Source of the DNA: Membranipora membranacea
Lineage: Eukaryota; Bryozoa; Gymnolaemata; Cheilostomatida; Membraniporidae
Length of the DNA: 64,000 nucleotides
Assembly: GCA_914767715.1 (NCBI GenBank)
Contig: OU612065.1
Location: 5,888,001-5,952,000, forward strand
Direction of reading: 5' to 3'
In this document: positions 22,301 to 34,358 of the stretch, piece by piece
Numbering within the stretch: position 1 is the stretch's first letter
How the letters are laid out: each line of letters begins with the position of its first letter
Made by a program: the position numbers and the translations under genes
Notes under the pieces: model-generated
The model's database searches: none
What the model was told of the DNA's origin: nothing
The model's input: only the letters and a program-made list of their open reading frames with translations

Positions 22301-25300
22301 GCAAGCCTATAGTAACTTTTGTAGTGTAGAGGGAATCGTTTGACACACAGTTTCAGGGCTGATATACACAACTCGGTCAGCTCATCTCGTGTCAGGATAT
22401 CCTTACTGTCATCAGACTTCTCAGAACAATCAGAGCTCTGCTGCTGTTCTGCCGCAGGACAGGAGGAAGTATCTACCACTGGAACAAGTACAGACTCAGG
22501 CTCTGCTGAATCATTTGGTTTACAATTGCTAGCGGGAGATGTCTGTAGGGTGATGCTAGAAGTAGATAGTGAAGCAGTTTCCATTTGTTGTATTTTCCAT
22601 TCACCAATGGGTTTTACATCACCTGGCAAAGGCACAGCGGTTTCTTTTCTACCAGATAAAGAGGTATCTGAGATCTGTTGGAGCTCCTCTAGCACCTCTG
22701 AGCTTGTAAGAAGCCCACTTGCATCGGTTTGTATAAGTGCTGTTGGCTTCTCTGTTTCTTGTTTAACAACTATGTCTTCATATCTGCTTCTAGCGCTATC
22801 CAGATCAGTCAATGACATCTCTTCAGCTGACTTGTATTTGGTCGCAGATTCAGCAGAGATGTACTCTGATTTGTCTACGTCATCGATCTGAGTTTGGGAG
22901 GGGGATCTTATATCTGTTGTCATCAGTGTTTCCCCTCCAGAGAAAGACAAGGATTTCCTCAGTGGTGATTTTCCAGCCTTATCTATGATGGTATTGAGAT
23001 CAGCTGTTTTACCCTCATGCTCACCACTGGCTGAGGCCAGGCTAACCATATCAAACACCAGCTCTCTGACAACAGTGAGCTCAGGCTCCTCAGTTTCTGG
23101 TGTTTGGCTCTCTGGAGTTCCTGGTACAATATCCTGAACACTGATAAGAAGATCCTCAATCACCTGCAACAAAGTGTCAACAAATGATGAGATTTACTCA
23201 GGATTCACGTATCTATTATCATGTGATATATGAGTAGCCCAAATACACACAAAAGCTGTTTCAAATCACCTCATGTACTATTTCTGCATCCAGTCGAAGT
23301 TTGCCTTGTCTCCTCGTAGTGACATTCATTAGTTTAGGGGACTTGACTATTATTTCACTCTCACTCTTCCTCCTCTTAGTCTGAGGCCTTTCAGTTGATG
23401 ATTCACTAGCAGTAGTGGGGCGTTTAGTTCTTTTTGTTGTTGGTTGTTGTGGAGTGCTGGGTGTAGCAGTCACAAATGATGAGGTCTGCATCTTTTTGAT
23501 AACCTAAAAACAGAACATAATTATCATAATAATATATTCACTTCATTTGCTATTAAGTGGCAAGGTAAGGCTATGAGAAACAAGTTGGTGGGGATAAATC
23601 AAGTATCCTTACCTGCAGTGGCTGAAATTTCCCCCCCCCCTGCTGAAATCTTGCCCTCATATTTGATGTGTCAGCCATATCGAAGAATTTTTGTGTAACC
23701 GATGAGACACCCAGACATCTCACAACATTGAAACTGAAATCAGAATATGTGTGTGAAAAGTATGAGAAGCCCAATGGTTTCATACCTCACTGTATAATTT
23801 ATAGTTATCCTTGGATGGGGTTCTCTGTACACACTTGAGTATAGATGTGTGTATTCTGTAGTACATCTCTAACGCCTCTACAGCCAGGTAAGGCGCTGTG
23901 TACATATATGAGATCTTAGCCGGATACTGCGCTCCTTCATCATCCAGGCATTCAGAAGCCTAAAATGTGAGTAACATGTATAGATGATGTTGCTTACTGA
24001 AGGTCGCAGTGTTTTTAATCACGCTGACGATATCACGGAATGTCATTGAGTGTCTGCTTCCCTTGTTATTTTCATGAGACACATTTGAAGGAGCCATAGG
24101 AGAAAATGATTGAGTCACAGTGATCATTGTGTTTAGCTTTCTCATATGATATGTTGTAGATCAAGGATAAGTTTTCAAACGGCAAAGATACAATGTAAAG
24201 TTGTACAATTAATACCTTTTGATAGTGGTAGAGAAACTTTTCTGGACCTTCTCCGGATTTCTCTGAAATTTTGCCAAGCATGTAGTGATGCAGCCATTCC
24301 TCCTCAAATTCCTCCTCAGATTGACATGTACTGGCCTCGATATAACAACACTTAGACTTCTCTAACATCTCACTCCGCAGCTGGGTGAATGTATCTAATT
24401 CTGTATCTGACAGGTCTGACTTCTTCTATAGGTACAATAAGAGGATGCCATAGAGCCACAGGGCACAAGTTCATTTGAAGTACTAACATGATCAGTTCCA
24501 CTGGTACTACCATTATGTATTTTAGTAATAGCATCGATACAATGAGACATATGGTCAACTGATGTGACCTCTTTGATGTATAGAGAATAAAATAACATTT
24601 TATACAGCTACTCTTAGAATACCGATTTAACTGACACCTAAGATTGATTGATTGATCTTCAACGATGCCAAGAATTTAGGGCTTGACATAGGCGATCTCG
24701 ATACCATTGTTAAACAGAGAACTAAATCCATTATCATGTGCTGTTTTTCTGATGAAGACCACTTTATACACGATTTTCTCGAACATTGCCCTTCTGGTCG
24801 TCTTAGACATATTAAATATCGCAGCTCATGGGGCAAAGACTGTTTTCTGAGGCAAATGTGCATCACACTTAATGAGATTCTTTTTTAAAAAAGTCCATAG
24901 TTCCATACACTGGTAGCAAGCTCTTATTATGACAAAGTATATGCATCCATTTTTCGCAACATTTAATGTTTGTGATAGCTAATAAATCAATCAATCAATC
25001 GATGTTGTCTTCTAGGTTGCCACAATCTTAGAGAGTTACTTACAGATTTGATGACTCTAGAAGCGAATGAGTGAAGTTGGTATGTCGAGCAGGCATATTC
25101 TATCCATATTTTAACATTATCATGGTGGAGCTGTAAGGCTCTGGTAAATGATTGCATGGTGCTCACAGCAAGCTTTTGAAATGCTCCATCATAACATTGC
25201 CTCTCCATCTAGAAAAGAAAGTTACCGCTTCTTTAAAAAAATTGGCTTCATCTCATTTTGATCAAATATCATGAACAGAAATCTGCATTGTAAAACTAAA

Positions 25301-28300
25301 ATGAGAGAATATTGTTTACATGGATAATAAGATATCTGGGTAACTTACACCAAACATCTAACACAAGGTTGGATAGAAACCATCAGGAGATTTACTTACA
25401 AAGCCTAGCCGAGATTCCAGCTTGCTGCTCTTGGCCAATGCCATACCTGCCCATGAATCGAGACGATCAGGTGTGTAATATAAGTCCTGCTTGTAATGCT
25501 TGATAGCTTTCCTGTAAAACAATTTTTTCCCAATAAGATATACAGGGAAATGCTTTAATGGATATAACAACAGTTCTATTTTATAAAAGTTATTGCCAAG
25601 GCTTGCTTTGTCGCATGAAACAGTAACTCCAAAAAAGGCAATCCCAAATTGTTAACATATGATACCAAGGAGTTTGTGTCAGACTCCCTGATGATACCGT
25701 GCCACCCTCCAGATGAAGACATATACAGCCGAGTAGCCGCCTGGGAACCCTGGCTTTGTAGGGTCATGCTCTATGAGGTGAAAATGATTGTTTGCAAATG
25801 CACGAGGAGAACATAGGACTACTCACAAAGGCTCCTTATTCTTGAAGTAATAGTCAGCCAGCAGATAGTAGATCTCTCTGCACATTTGTCTGGAATCAAA
25901 AAAGTGACCACAAATTAAGGGTAAAGAGGTGATCAATTCAATTAAGGCATCATATCTGCAAACTATTGATGCATTAGCATTAGCTTTATGCATTAGCTTT
26001 CTTCAAAAGGGTTTGTGTGAGCTAAGGTGCTATGAATTAGTCTATGTTATGATATGAAAATTAAATCGTTGGGGAACCTACTGATTTTCTACAGGTTTCA
26101 GCTGATCTATTTCTTCAAGCTCACAGGCCTTCCCCAGGTATCCATCTACCACTCTGATATTCTCAGCGTCAGGTTGGTATTTCTCTGGTATTGTAACCAC
26201 CAATCTCTTCAGTAGGTTCTCCAGTTCGGCTGATATGGTACTAGACTTGTAGCTGTCAAACTCTGGTACTGCATGAGGCTTAAAGTAATCAAACAGCATA
26301 CGGGCGGCAGCTGGTTTGATTGGTATAGTCTCAGCACCGTGATCCTTCAGATTCTTCGCCTTGATCTGTAAAATGAAGATATATGGATTTATCAAAAATA
26401 TAAAGAAATGGAATAAATAACTTGAGAGCTGTTTCGCCCTGCTTATTCATGAAGTTCATGATCAACACTAGAGAGTTAGAATACATTCATCCATCTCAGA
26501 CACACCAATTGAGTATACAGAAAATACACTGCAGTACACATGCTATAAACCTTGTTATGGGGTAACCATAAAAATAATGGGTCTCATGACGAGGTAATCA
26601 AGTAGAGACCAGTTCTTAGTATGTCAGAGTCAAATATAGATACTTATGGATAATAAACCTGCAAGTAAAAGTTTTCTTTCTAGTAAAACGACATCTACCA
26701 TCAATCCAAAATAAGCAAAGTTAATATTTTGTAGCGTCTATGAATTCAACACTTTTTTGGCTTGATTTAAGACAGGGAACCTACCAGCAGTTTGATTGAA
26801 GCTTGGAAGGAGATTTACCTTTTTGTTCGGATGTCCGTAAAGACAATAGATAGATTGTTGAATATGGAGATCTGCTGCTTGTGTGCTGTGACAGTTTCCT
26901 TTTGTGATATAGGTCTGCATACAATCTATTATGTGCTGAAGTAAAACTCCATCAGAGTACGTACACAGGCTATGATCAGCTAGATAACAATGCGCTTTCA
27001 ACAATAACCTACAATGTAAGTTCCACTTATAAACACATTGCAGAAACTTACTCACCGAGGATAAAATTCTTATGATGATCACAACTCACAAACCAAGGTC
27101 AAGAGAATAAACCTGAGAGTCAAATGTTTAAAGGCTGACAAACTGAGCTGCAAAATCTTCAAAAAAAAACACTGACAGCATCATCATGAATCACATGTAT
27201 AATCTTTTACACCTACTGTATAGACAGAGGGAAGTCATCTTGTTTTTCATTGGTGCCTTCGTTACTGAGCTGCAGCTCTATAAGTTTAGACAATATGATC
27301 CAGGGATGAATTGATTGAATGGGCATCTTCGTCTCAGCCTCGATAGCCTTACAATTCAGTCTCATCACATTCAGACAGCTCTTAGCTAGTTTGACTTTGA
27401 GGCTAGCAGTCAGCTGAGCATATGTGTCATGAGATATCGCCACCGTAAGCATCTCCAGACACGATTTGACAATAGTCTGCCAAGGAGCCGCCTGTTTCTT
27501 ATCGTAGTAATGGAGGCTCTCATGCAGGGCTTCAGCAAGCAGTCTGATCGCTCCAGGAGCATCTGGTTTTTTATCGAGTGCACAGAGGAGCAGCTTCAGT
27601 TGAGTTGGTCTGGAGTCGTTAAGTCTCCTCTTCAAGTCAGTCTCAAAAGTGAGGGCCAGAAGTTGTATGACACGCTCAAAATTCCCCTCATCATAAACAG
27701 ATTGTAGCTCTTCTAATGACTGAGTTCGTTCCAGCAATGCTAGGTCATCCTTAACTGTCTGAGCTGAGACAAGTGAGAAATTCTTGCAGTTTCTTATGAT
27801 TACGGAAAACTTTTCACCAGTTGCCTCCTCAATTGCGTTCAAATAACCCAATAAAGTTCTGTAAAGGCCAAGAGCATGGTCAGGATCATACTTGGCTTGG
27901 AAGTATTGAGCAGCCATTTGATAAAATCTAACAGAGAACTCATAACATGTACCCAGCAGCTTGCTGTAACAGCCCACTATCATCTCCCAATAGCCAAAGT
28001 TCTGCTCAAACAACCTCCCAAAATCTGCCTCTTTGTCGGGTGTTTCACTGACTGCCTCAACTTTTAATTGCATCCAGACAGCGGCAGGCAAAGACTCCTG
28101 CTCCACATTATCATCTGAGAATATATTTGGAAGTGAGAAGCATGGCCTGTGAAGTTCGTATAAGTTGATATAGACCTTGATAAGCTCAGCTGACCAGTTA
28201 TAATCCCTCCGATCACAGAGAGCTCTCACCCATTCCCTCATTATAAAGATAAAGCTCATATCTTTCTCTAGGTTGAGGAGAAATCTCTTCACATCTCCAG

Positions 28301-31300
28301 GTTCATCACAAAACACCTGCTCTTTAATCTCTGAAGTTTCTTTGTTCACAGCAGGAGTTGGTCTTTCAGGTGTTATTGTGTCATCATTTCTGTCGGCGTG
28401 CATATCTAGGCTGTATCCGTGTTCAGGGGTTGCCTCATGTAGCAGTAAACTAGGAATTATTCCCTCCAATTCTGTAACGTGATCTCTACTCTCCGCTTTC
28501 TCACTCTCTTCTCCTTTTCTAGTTGTTTGTTTGGTTACTCTGGCTGATCGACGCTTACGAGATGCCATCCCAATGCCAGTAGCAGCAGGTTGTGCATAAG
28601 ATTGCTTTTTCTTCTTCTGATTTTCAGGCGCAGTTTCACTCACGGAAGGTTTGGCATACATGTGATCACTTGAACTCCTTCTGACAGGAGCAGATGTTAT
28701 TTCAGACTTGGTAACACTACCAATGATGTCGTCCAGAATGTCGGTCACAATACTTGAAATAGAACTGTGGTCACACTTAACCTCATTTTCAGTCAGAGTG
28801 TCATCAAGCACCTGCAACACACTAGTAGGCTGGCTTTGATTATCAGACTCACTCACTCTATCGACCATGTCATTGACTAAATCATTCACATCAGCAATCT
28901 GGTGAATGACATTTTCTAACAAGGATTTCACAGCTACATCTACTCCATCAATTTCATCTAGAATATCGGTCACCACAATCCTGACTTCTTTGAGAGTAAC
29001 ATCCTGATGGTTTCCTGTTTGTGACAGATCAGCATCAGAGATAAAGGCCGTCATGGTGCTAGGTGGTGATAACTCCAGCTCAATGTCCATCCCATCCCAT
29101 GCAGCCTGGCGAGAGGAGCTGCCTGCACTGTATGCACTGTTAGACATGGAGGCAGATCGCATAAAGAGAGGTAATTCATGGTCAGAATCTGTGATCTGCA
29201 TGATAAAATATAATATAAATCAAACATGGATAAATATTTTGGTTCCTTTCTGAAGCAGCTCATACATCTTAATCAAATTTCTGTTTAGATTCTTTGTAAT
29301 AAAGCCAATTTATATTATGCTCCGAATATTAATAAGCTCTCAGAGCTCATTGGCCGATCACTGTTCCTAGTAGGACTCACTACACTTGGAGTGGCTTGAG
29401 AGTTCTCAGAGTCTGTAGCAGCGAAGTTGAGAGCAGGAACTGTTAGTACCATGAGCTGGTCTGGTTCATCTATTTGCATTGGTTCTGAATCCTTGTCATT
29501 CACCTTTTCCAGCTGTTGTTCATCTGAGTTCAATGAGACATACAGTTTCATGAATAACTAGTGTTCAGTCATATTTCTTTGGTGCTCTGATCAAAACATA
29601 TCCTTGTAACATCAATCAAGCAAGTTCGGTATAGCCTACATCACTGTGGATACTGAGCTGAAATAGGTATCGGTAACTGCGCCACAACTCCAAAAGTACA
29701 GAATCACATATTGATTGCCATCATTGAATCTGAGACGCATTCATCAAAATAGCGACCCTGTGATATTTCACTGCACCGTAGCGCCAGTGCCACAAACTGG
29801 CTCAATTTGCTCTATTTACATTTTGCCCATGAAAGCTAACTTTTTCCCACTGCTGGATGGGTGACTTCTCAGTTTGAGAACTCAAGCACATTTGAATTTA
29901 TTCAGTCGCTACTGTGCAAAGATAACCAACCTGAATTGATTGCTTATTTTAAATCATTGATCGACTGATATAATTATCACAGTACAAACCTGTCTGCATA
30001 GGCTGAGCTGTGGTGTCTGTGTGACTGGTGTCTGAGTGACCTTCATCAGGCTTCTCCAGTAGAAGATTGGGTACAACTTTGCACAAATGATTCTAAGCAA
30101 AGGACAAAGAAAAAGTTTACAATTCTCATCTAGGTGGATATTTAGAACTCCCTTGATCAAAAATGACCATTATGTGGGTACACAATAAAGCCATGTAGAT
30201 ACAAGCTGCTGGCTGTAAACTTTCTCAAGCTGATTATTTCACAAGTCCGATAAGGTCAAATTAGGTTATACATAGTAATGATAAATTGAATATTATTGTT
30301 ATATGTAACTGACCAGTTCTGGCGCCATATCCTCGATGTGTTTGTACAGTTCAATAATCTTCTTTCCTAACCCAGCCCAGCTATAATTGTCAATACAAAA
30401 AAAAACTACATTAAGTCTTAAACATTCTCAAAATGACCTGCAATTCAATTTGTATGTACCATCAAATTTACCACAGAGCGGCCACAGTGTTGTCACTGCT
30501 CAGAACTTACAAGGATCTGTCTCAATTACTCACAGGACTTGAGCTTCCCTCTAATTGAAAGAAGGATATAAATCCTTTTACGGATATTCCTTCAAGGGGC
30601 ATGCTCGCAAAATCTTTGTGCGCAGGTAAAATAAAGCTTACCACCTTACCTAATATCAGTAAGGTTGAGATTAACCGAAGGGTGTGGTTTAAGTTGACAT
30701 CTCGCTCTCTGCTTCTCTCTGATCTCTCTAACGACATCCAGAACTTCAGACTCCTCATCTTCTTCTAGCTCTTCTGTATACTGCAGCAGCTCAGCCATCT
30801 CACTATAGTCATCAAATCAATCACCTCAGTTTATGTGCAGATGAAGTTAAAAGACTTGCAATCACTTTATTAAGCTTTGTTTTTATGTATTTTTTTGTAT
30901 GTATGTACACGCGGGTACAGTTTTGTCCAGTTGTGTGGCTTTACTTCAGGTTGCCTAAACATACAACACCCAAGAATGAACATACATACATTTATATCTA
31001 TTTGAGACTGTTCATAGTCACAATGCCAAGCAAAGGACTCAATGGCAGATGAGTTTTTTTTTCCACCATTTGAATACTAAATAACTGAAGATCTTATCCA
31101 GTCTGATGCCCTCACAGACTTCCTTGTCATGACACTGCTGCAGCCACTATAGCATGACGGCTACTTCATTTACCAGTCTTGGAAGTTATCTGCAAATTCT
31201 CTTTCTAAACCTGGCTGTTCTTTGAGGATAGCTTTACGGAGTACTAGAGCTTTCACATACCCAGCATCTCTTTTCAAACTCTCAGCCAAGTAGCAGAGAC

Positions 31301-33668
31301 AAACTGGAAGATAGCAAAGGGCTGATATGAAATATATAGTCAAACAAAAATACATTATGAAAACATCTCACACCACAAGAGTGTTCTTAATCATATAGCA
31401 ATAAATCACAATGATGTTCTTATATCGGTCAAATATTGTATTTTTCTAGGTGAACATCTCTGCATCACTTTTGTATGTCACATGGCCTGTAACAATATCT
31501 GCTACTGTCAATTTAAATGCCAGAATATACATCAAATTCCGTGACATCTCTTTTGACGGTGATACGTAATAAACCCACAGGCCTTCTGTAGTTGGTGCAA
31601 GTCCAGTGGTCGAGTGCCCCAGTGGTCGAGTGCCCCAGTGGTCGAGGCCTTTTCTCTCTCAACCACTGGGGCACTTGACCACCGGACTTGCACCAACTAC
31701 AGAAGGCCTGTGAATAAATCTATATATCAGACATCATCCGCTGCCTGTGAATGATGTAAGCTGTGATATATGAACTGTATAATACTGACCTTCGTAGTTG
31801 TTCAGTGCATACAGTAATGTTAACAGGTTGTCCAAGCACGGCCAGTGGCTTGAGCTTATTTCTAAACCCTGAAATGTGAATAAAAAGTGAGAGATAGCCT
31901 ACTGAATAGTTCACCACATATATTAACCAATGCTGTAAAATTTATTCAACAGCATTATTTTGTATAGATATGATTCAAACCTTACATAAAGAAACTGGAT
32001 GAATGTTGTGTGTGATTTTTTACACATACTCACCTTCTGAAAAGCTCTTGAAGCCAATAAAAAGTGATCGACTTTGAGGGCAAGAAGGCCTAATCTGTAA
32101 CATACTGAGACATCAGTGAAGTCTATGTCTATCGCCTAAAAAATCAATCATTATTAAAAAAGAATAAAATATGTAACGGTAAGCAAACTCATGACCCAAC
32201 TGGCCACCCAAAATATCCAACTAAAGAGCGGACAGCATTAATCAGTAGAACTGTTGTAATCTGATAGAATAAATACCTGTAGTAATGCTTTGATGGCCTC
32301 ATCATTCCTGCCCTGCTGTGAGTACAGTTTGGACAGGTTTTTCAGCGCAGAATATTTCAAAACAGCATTAGGAGGTAGACTCCCATCCTCTCTCACAGCA
32401 GCAGAATCTGTAGAGACCTAGAGCAAAGCAGACCACAGTGAGATAAAGTAAAAAAGCTTCTCCATCCTCAAAGAGGACCTAGTATTGTCAAAGACTGCCA
32501 AATATAAACCCCCACATATTTTAACATAGCTTCAGTGCCTGACTACTTACTAATCAGATTGGTTGCGCAGTCATGACCTCATCACATGAGAAGCATGACT
32601 TACAAATGCATGTATATCAACACAATGACTGCTCCAATATACTGTGATTATATTAGGTAGTTTATGATTGTCATCAGTTAGAACAGAGGACTAGAAAATG
32701 ACATGTCTATCACATTGAAAGATTTGAAGCGAAATTTGGAGTTGCTCTTTCTTGGTGCCAGTTCTTAATGGATAGTAATTTATAGGTAACAAGAGTAGTA
32801 ACCTTATATGTAGCGTTAAAATAGTGAAATATAGACTAAGAAAATCATAATGAGGCTTCTTTATCCGCTGGTCACTCCTGCTATAAAACCATACTCTACA
32901 TACCTTACAGATGAACTCATTGTCAAGTAAATCTTTGAAGGCAGTAATTGCTTTCTCCTGTTGACCTTCTCTATCGTATCTCAGACCATAATTGTAAAGC
33001 TGGTAGGCAGCATTTTCCTTTAAAAATATAAATCAAACTGGTCCATCAAACGAAGTAATAACTCCTTGATCAAACTAATCCAAACGAGTTAAAGAAGCCT
33101 AAACAAAAGGCAAAGAAAAAGTGTGTATGCATCGGTTTTCTACTTCTGATTATCAAAAATGATCATATCTTACCAATGCCTCTTTTGTGACTGCAGTTTT
33201 TGTCGCTCCTTCAGCTCTGCTCGTGTCACCAGATTCACTTGAGCTGTCATTTAAAGCTGCTATACGAATCTATAGGAGCAGAAAAAAAAATGAATGAACT
33301 CTAGGTAAGCTTATATGAAGTTGTTTGGTGAATATGGTGAGCATAAAAATTGACGTCTGTGACATGTCAGATGCAGTGCTGAGGATATTTTTGATCTGCG
33401 CTAATATTTGAGCTCTCACTTGAATGGAATAAAGCACAGAATTCAGATCACAGTATTAGTATTATATTAATTATGCTACAGATCCTTGAAAATTGAAGGT
33501 GAGTGCAATTTTATCAATATGATGACCACAGCTCAGGGCAGAAAACATCCATTTCAGTTCTTCGAGGCATAGGTCCTAACAGTGTAAATGTGTGATTTCC
33601 AAGTCAGTCACATACTCAAGAGAAGAAACATGTGATGCCCTAAGTTTATATAACTGTTTCCTTACCAT
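19343..33668 (-). CDS. CABIN1: Calcineurin-binding protein cabin-1
   Basis: TPR scaffold protein; in vertebrates a subunit of the HIRA/UBN1/CABIN1 histone H3.3 chaperone complex and a negative regulator of calcineurin and MEF2. Twenty-six coding exons join without a phase conflict to 2,174 residues (human about 2,220). Exon 1 supplies only the ATG (33668-33666), followed directly by a donor; exon 2 (33269-33174) begins IRIAALNDSSS, giving the N-terminus MIRIAALN as in human. Other matches are HWPCLDNLLTLLYAL, YVKALVLRKAILKEQPGL, YYLLADYYFKNKEP, RLDSWAGMALAKSSKLESRL, WIEYACSTYQLHSFASR, EEWLHHYMLGKISEK, FPLHYKSYYRLARVFL, GVWRIPVEEIERAGSFGAH and RTPDQEKKFLKDADR. The largest exon is 29195-27217 and includes a divergent acidic, Ser-rich insert. 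Exon 21 (23163-22270) is a low-complexity linker. The last exon (19912-19343) is Ser/Thr-rich. Introns hold a hAT-like MITE, an antisense LINE fragment and a 137-base fold-back. Identity is firm. Confidence 0.95.
20650..21077. mobile_element. hAT-like MITE with 8-bp target duplication
   Basis: Ends TAGGGATG and CAGCCCTA (reverse complement TAGGGCTG). It is flanked on both sides by TTTTTAAA (20642-20649 and 21078-21085), an exact 8-bp target duplication as made by hAT transposases. Subterminal regions are full of TTAATCTT/AAGATTAA-like motifs. 428 bases, no open frame for a transposase. It lies in a CABIN1 intron, about 47 bases from the preceding exon boundary at 20603. Confidence 0.8.
23613..23733 (-). 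other. CABIN1: Possible cassette (poison) exon of CABIN1
   Basis: Between CABIN1 exons 19 and 20 there is a segment with a good acceptor (CTGATTTCAG) and a strong donor (CTGCAG/GTAAGG), 121 bases long, containing a run of ten G on the coding strand. Both neighbouring exons meet in phase 0, so inclusion of 121 bases would shift the frame, and the phase-0 reading meets TGA after about 20 codons. One other frame is open throughout. It may be an exon whose inclusion triggers decay, or chance. Confidence 0.3.
24658..24999 (+). mobile_element. LINE copy 3, 3' fragment
   Basis: Encodes only the C-terminal end of the same LINE family: FNDAKNLGLDIGDLDTI, FSDEDHFIHDFLEHCPSGRL and SSWGKDCFLRQM, with a stop at 24886-24888. 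A 3' untranslated region and an (AATC)n tail ending near 24999 follow. It is antisense in a CABIN1 intron. The 5' junction is preceded by GATTGATTGATTGATC, the reverse complement of the tail repeat. Confidence 0.85.
31576..31712. repeat. 137-base fold-back element
   Basis: The outer 40 to 55 bases of each side are reverse complements (CACAGGCCTTCTGTAGTTGG on the left, its complement on the right). The left arm contains a tandem duplication of CCCCAGTGGTCGAGTG, absent from the right arm. It lies in a CABIN1 intron. Confidence 0.8.
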
Positions 33669-33924
33669 TTTCTAATGGTTAATATACCTATTCATTAACC
33701 TGCCCATAGGGTCTTCGCGACTTGCTCACCCGCTCCTCACTGCAAAGAGAAATGGACAGTCTGACATTGTTGTGGGCACAGGTCAGTAAACAATTATGAG
33801 TCTCTGCTCTTTTGTACTTGTCCAGATTTATCATTTGTACAACGGGTGGGATCTTTGATTTATCCAAAATGAGACATGCCAAAGCTACTAGAAGTATAAG
33901 AGCATGATGGTTCCTCATATATAT

Positions 33925-33958
33925 TAGCCTGTCTTGACAAGCTTGTCAAGACAGGCTA
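33925..33958. repeat. Perfect 34-base palindrome
   Basis: TAGCCTGTCTTGACAAG and its exact reverse complement meet with no spacer. The centre is AAGCTT. It is about 260 bases upstream of the CABIN1 start codon. A partial repeat, TAGCCTGTCTTGAG, occurs at about 34000. Confidence 0.85.
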
Positions 33959-34358
33959 CAAATATATATGTTAGGCACATTATTGACACATTACGACCTA
34001 GCCTGTCTTGAGTCTCGACAAGATGAGATTTTGAGGACTACTTCCCCTGTTACTCCTTGCTAACACCAATGACTGGAGTAATGCTGGCCGTTGCAATCCT
34101 TGCTACCACCCACCAATGAGTTCATTGCACCCACCCTGCTGTAGCTAAAGTATGCAATATTCGAATGTGAGTCCCATCAAGGATTTTGTGACTCTAATCC
34201 ATTGGTCCCATCCACTCTAATTGCACAACATTTTGGGTACAGTGGCCAATGGCCTGAAAGATTAGAGCAAGAGGTGGGGTTAGAGACTCTAACTCCTTGA
34301 TTTGAGTTAGCAGAACTTCATTCTAATTTTGCTGGGTTAGTTTTCAAAGGGAAAGCCT

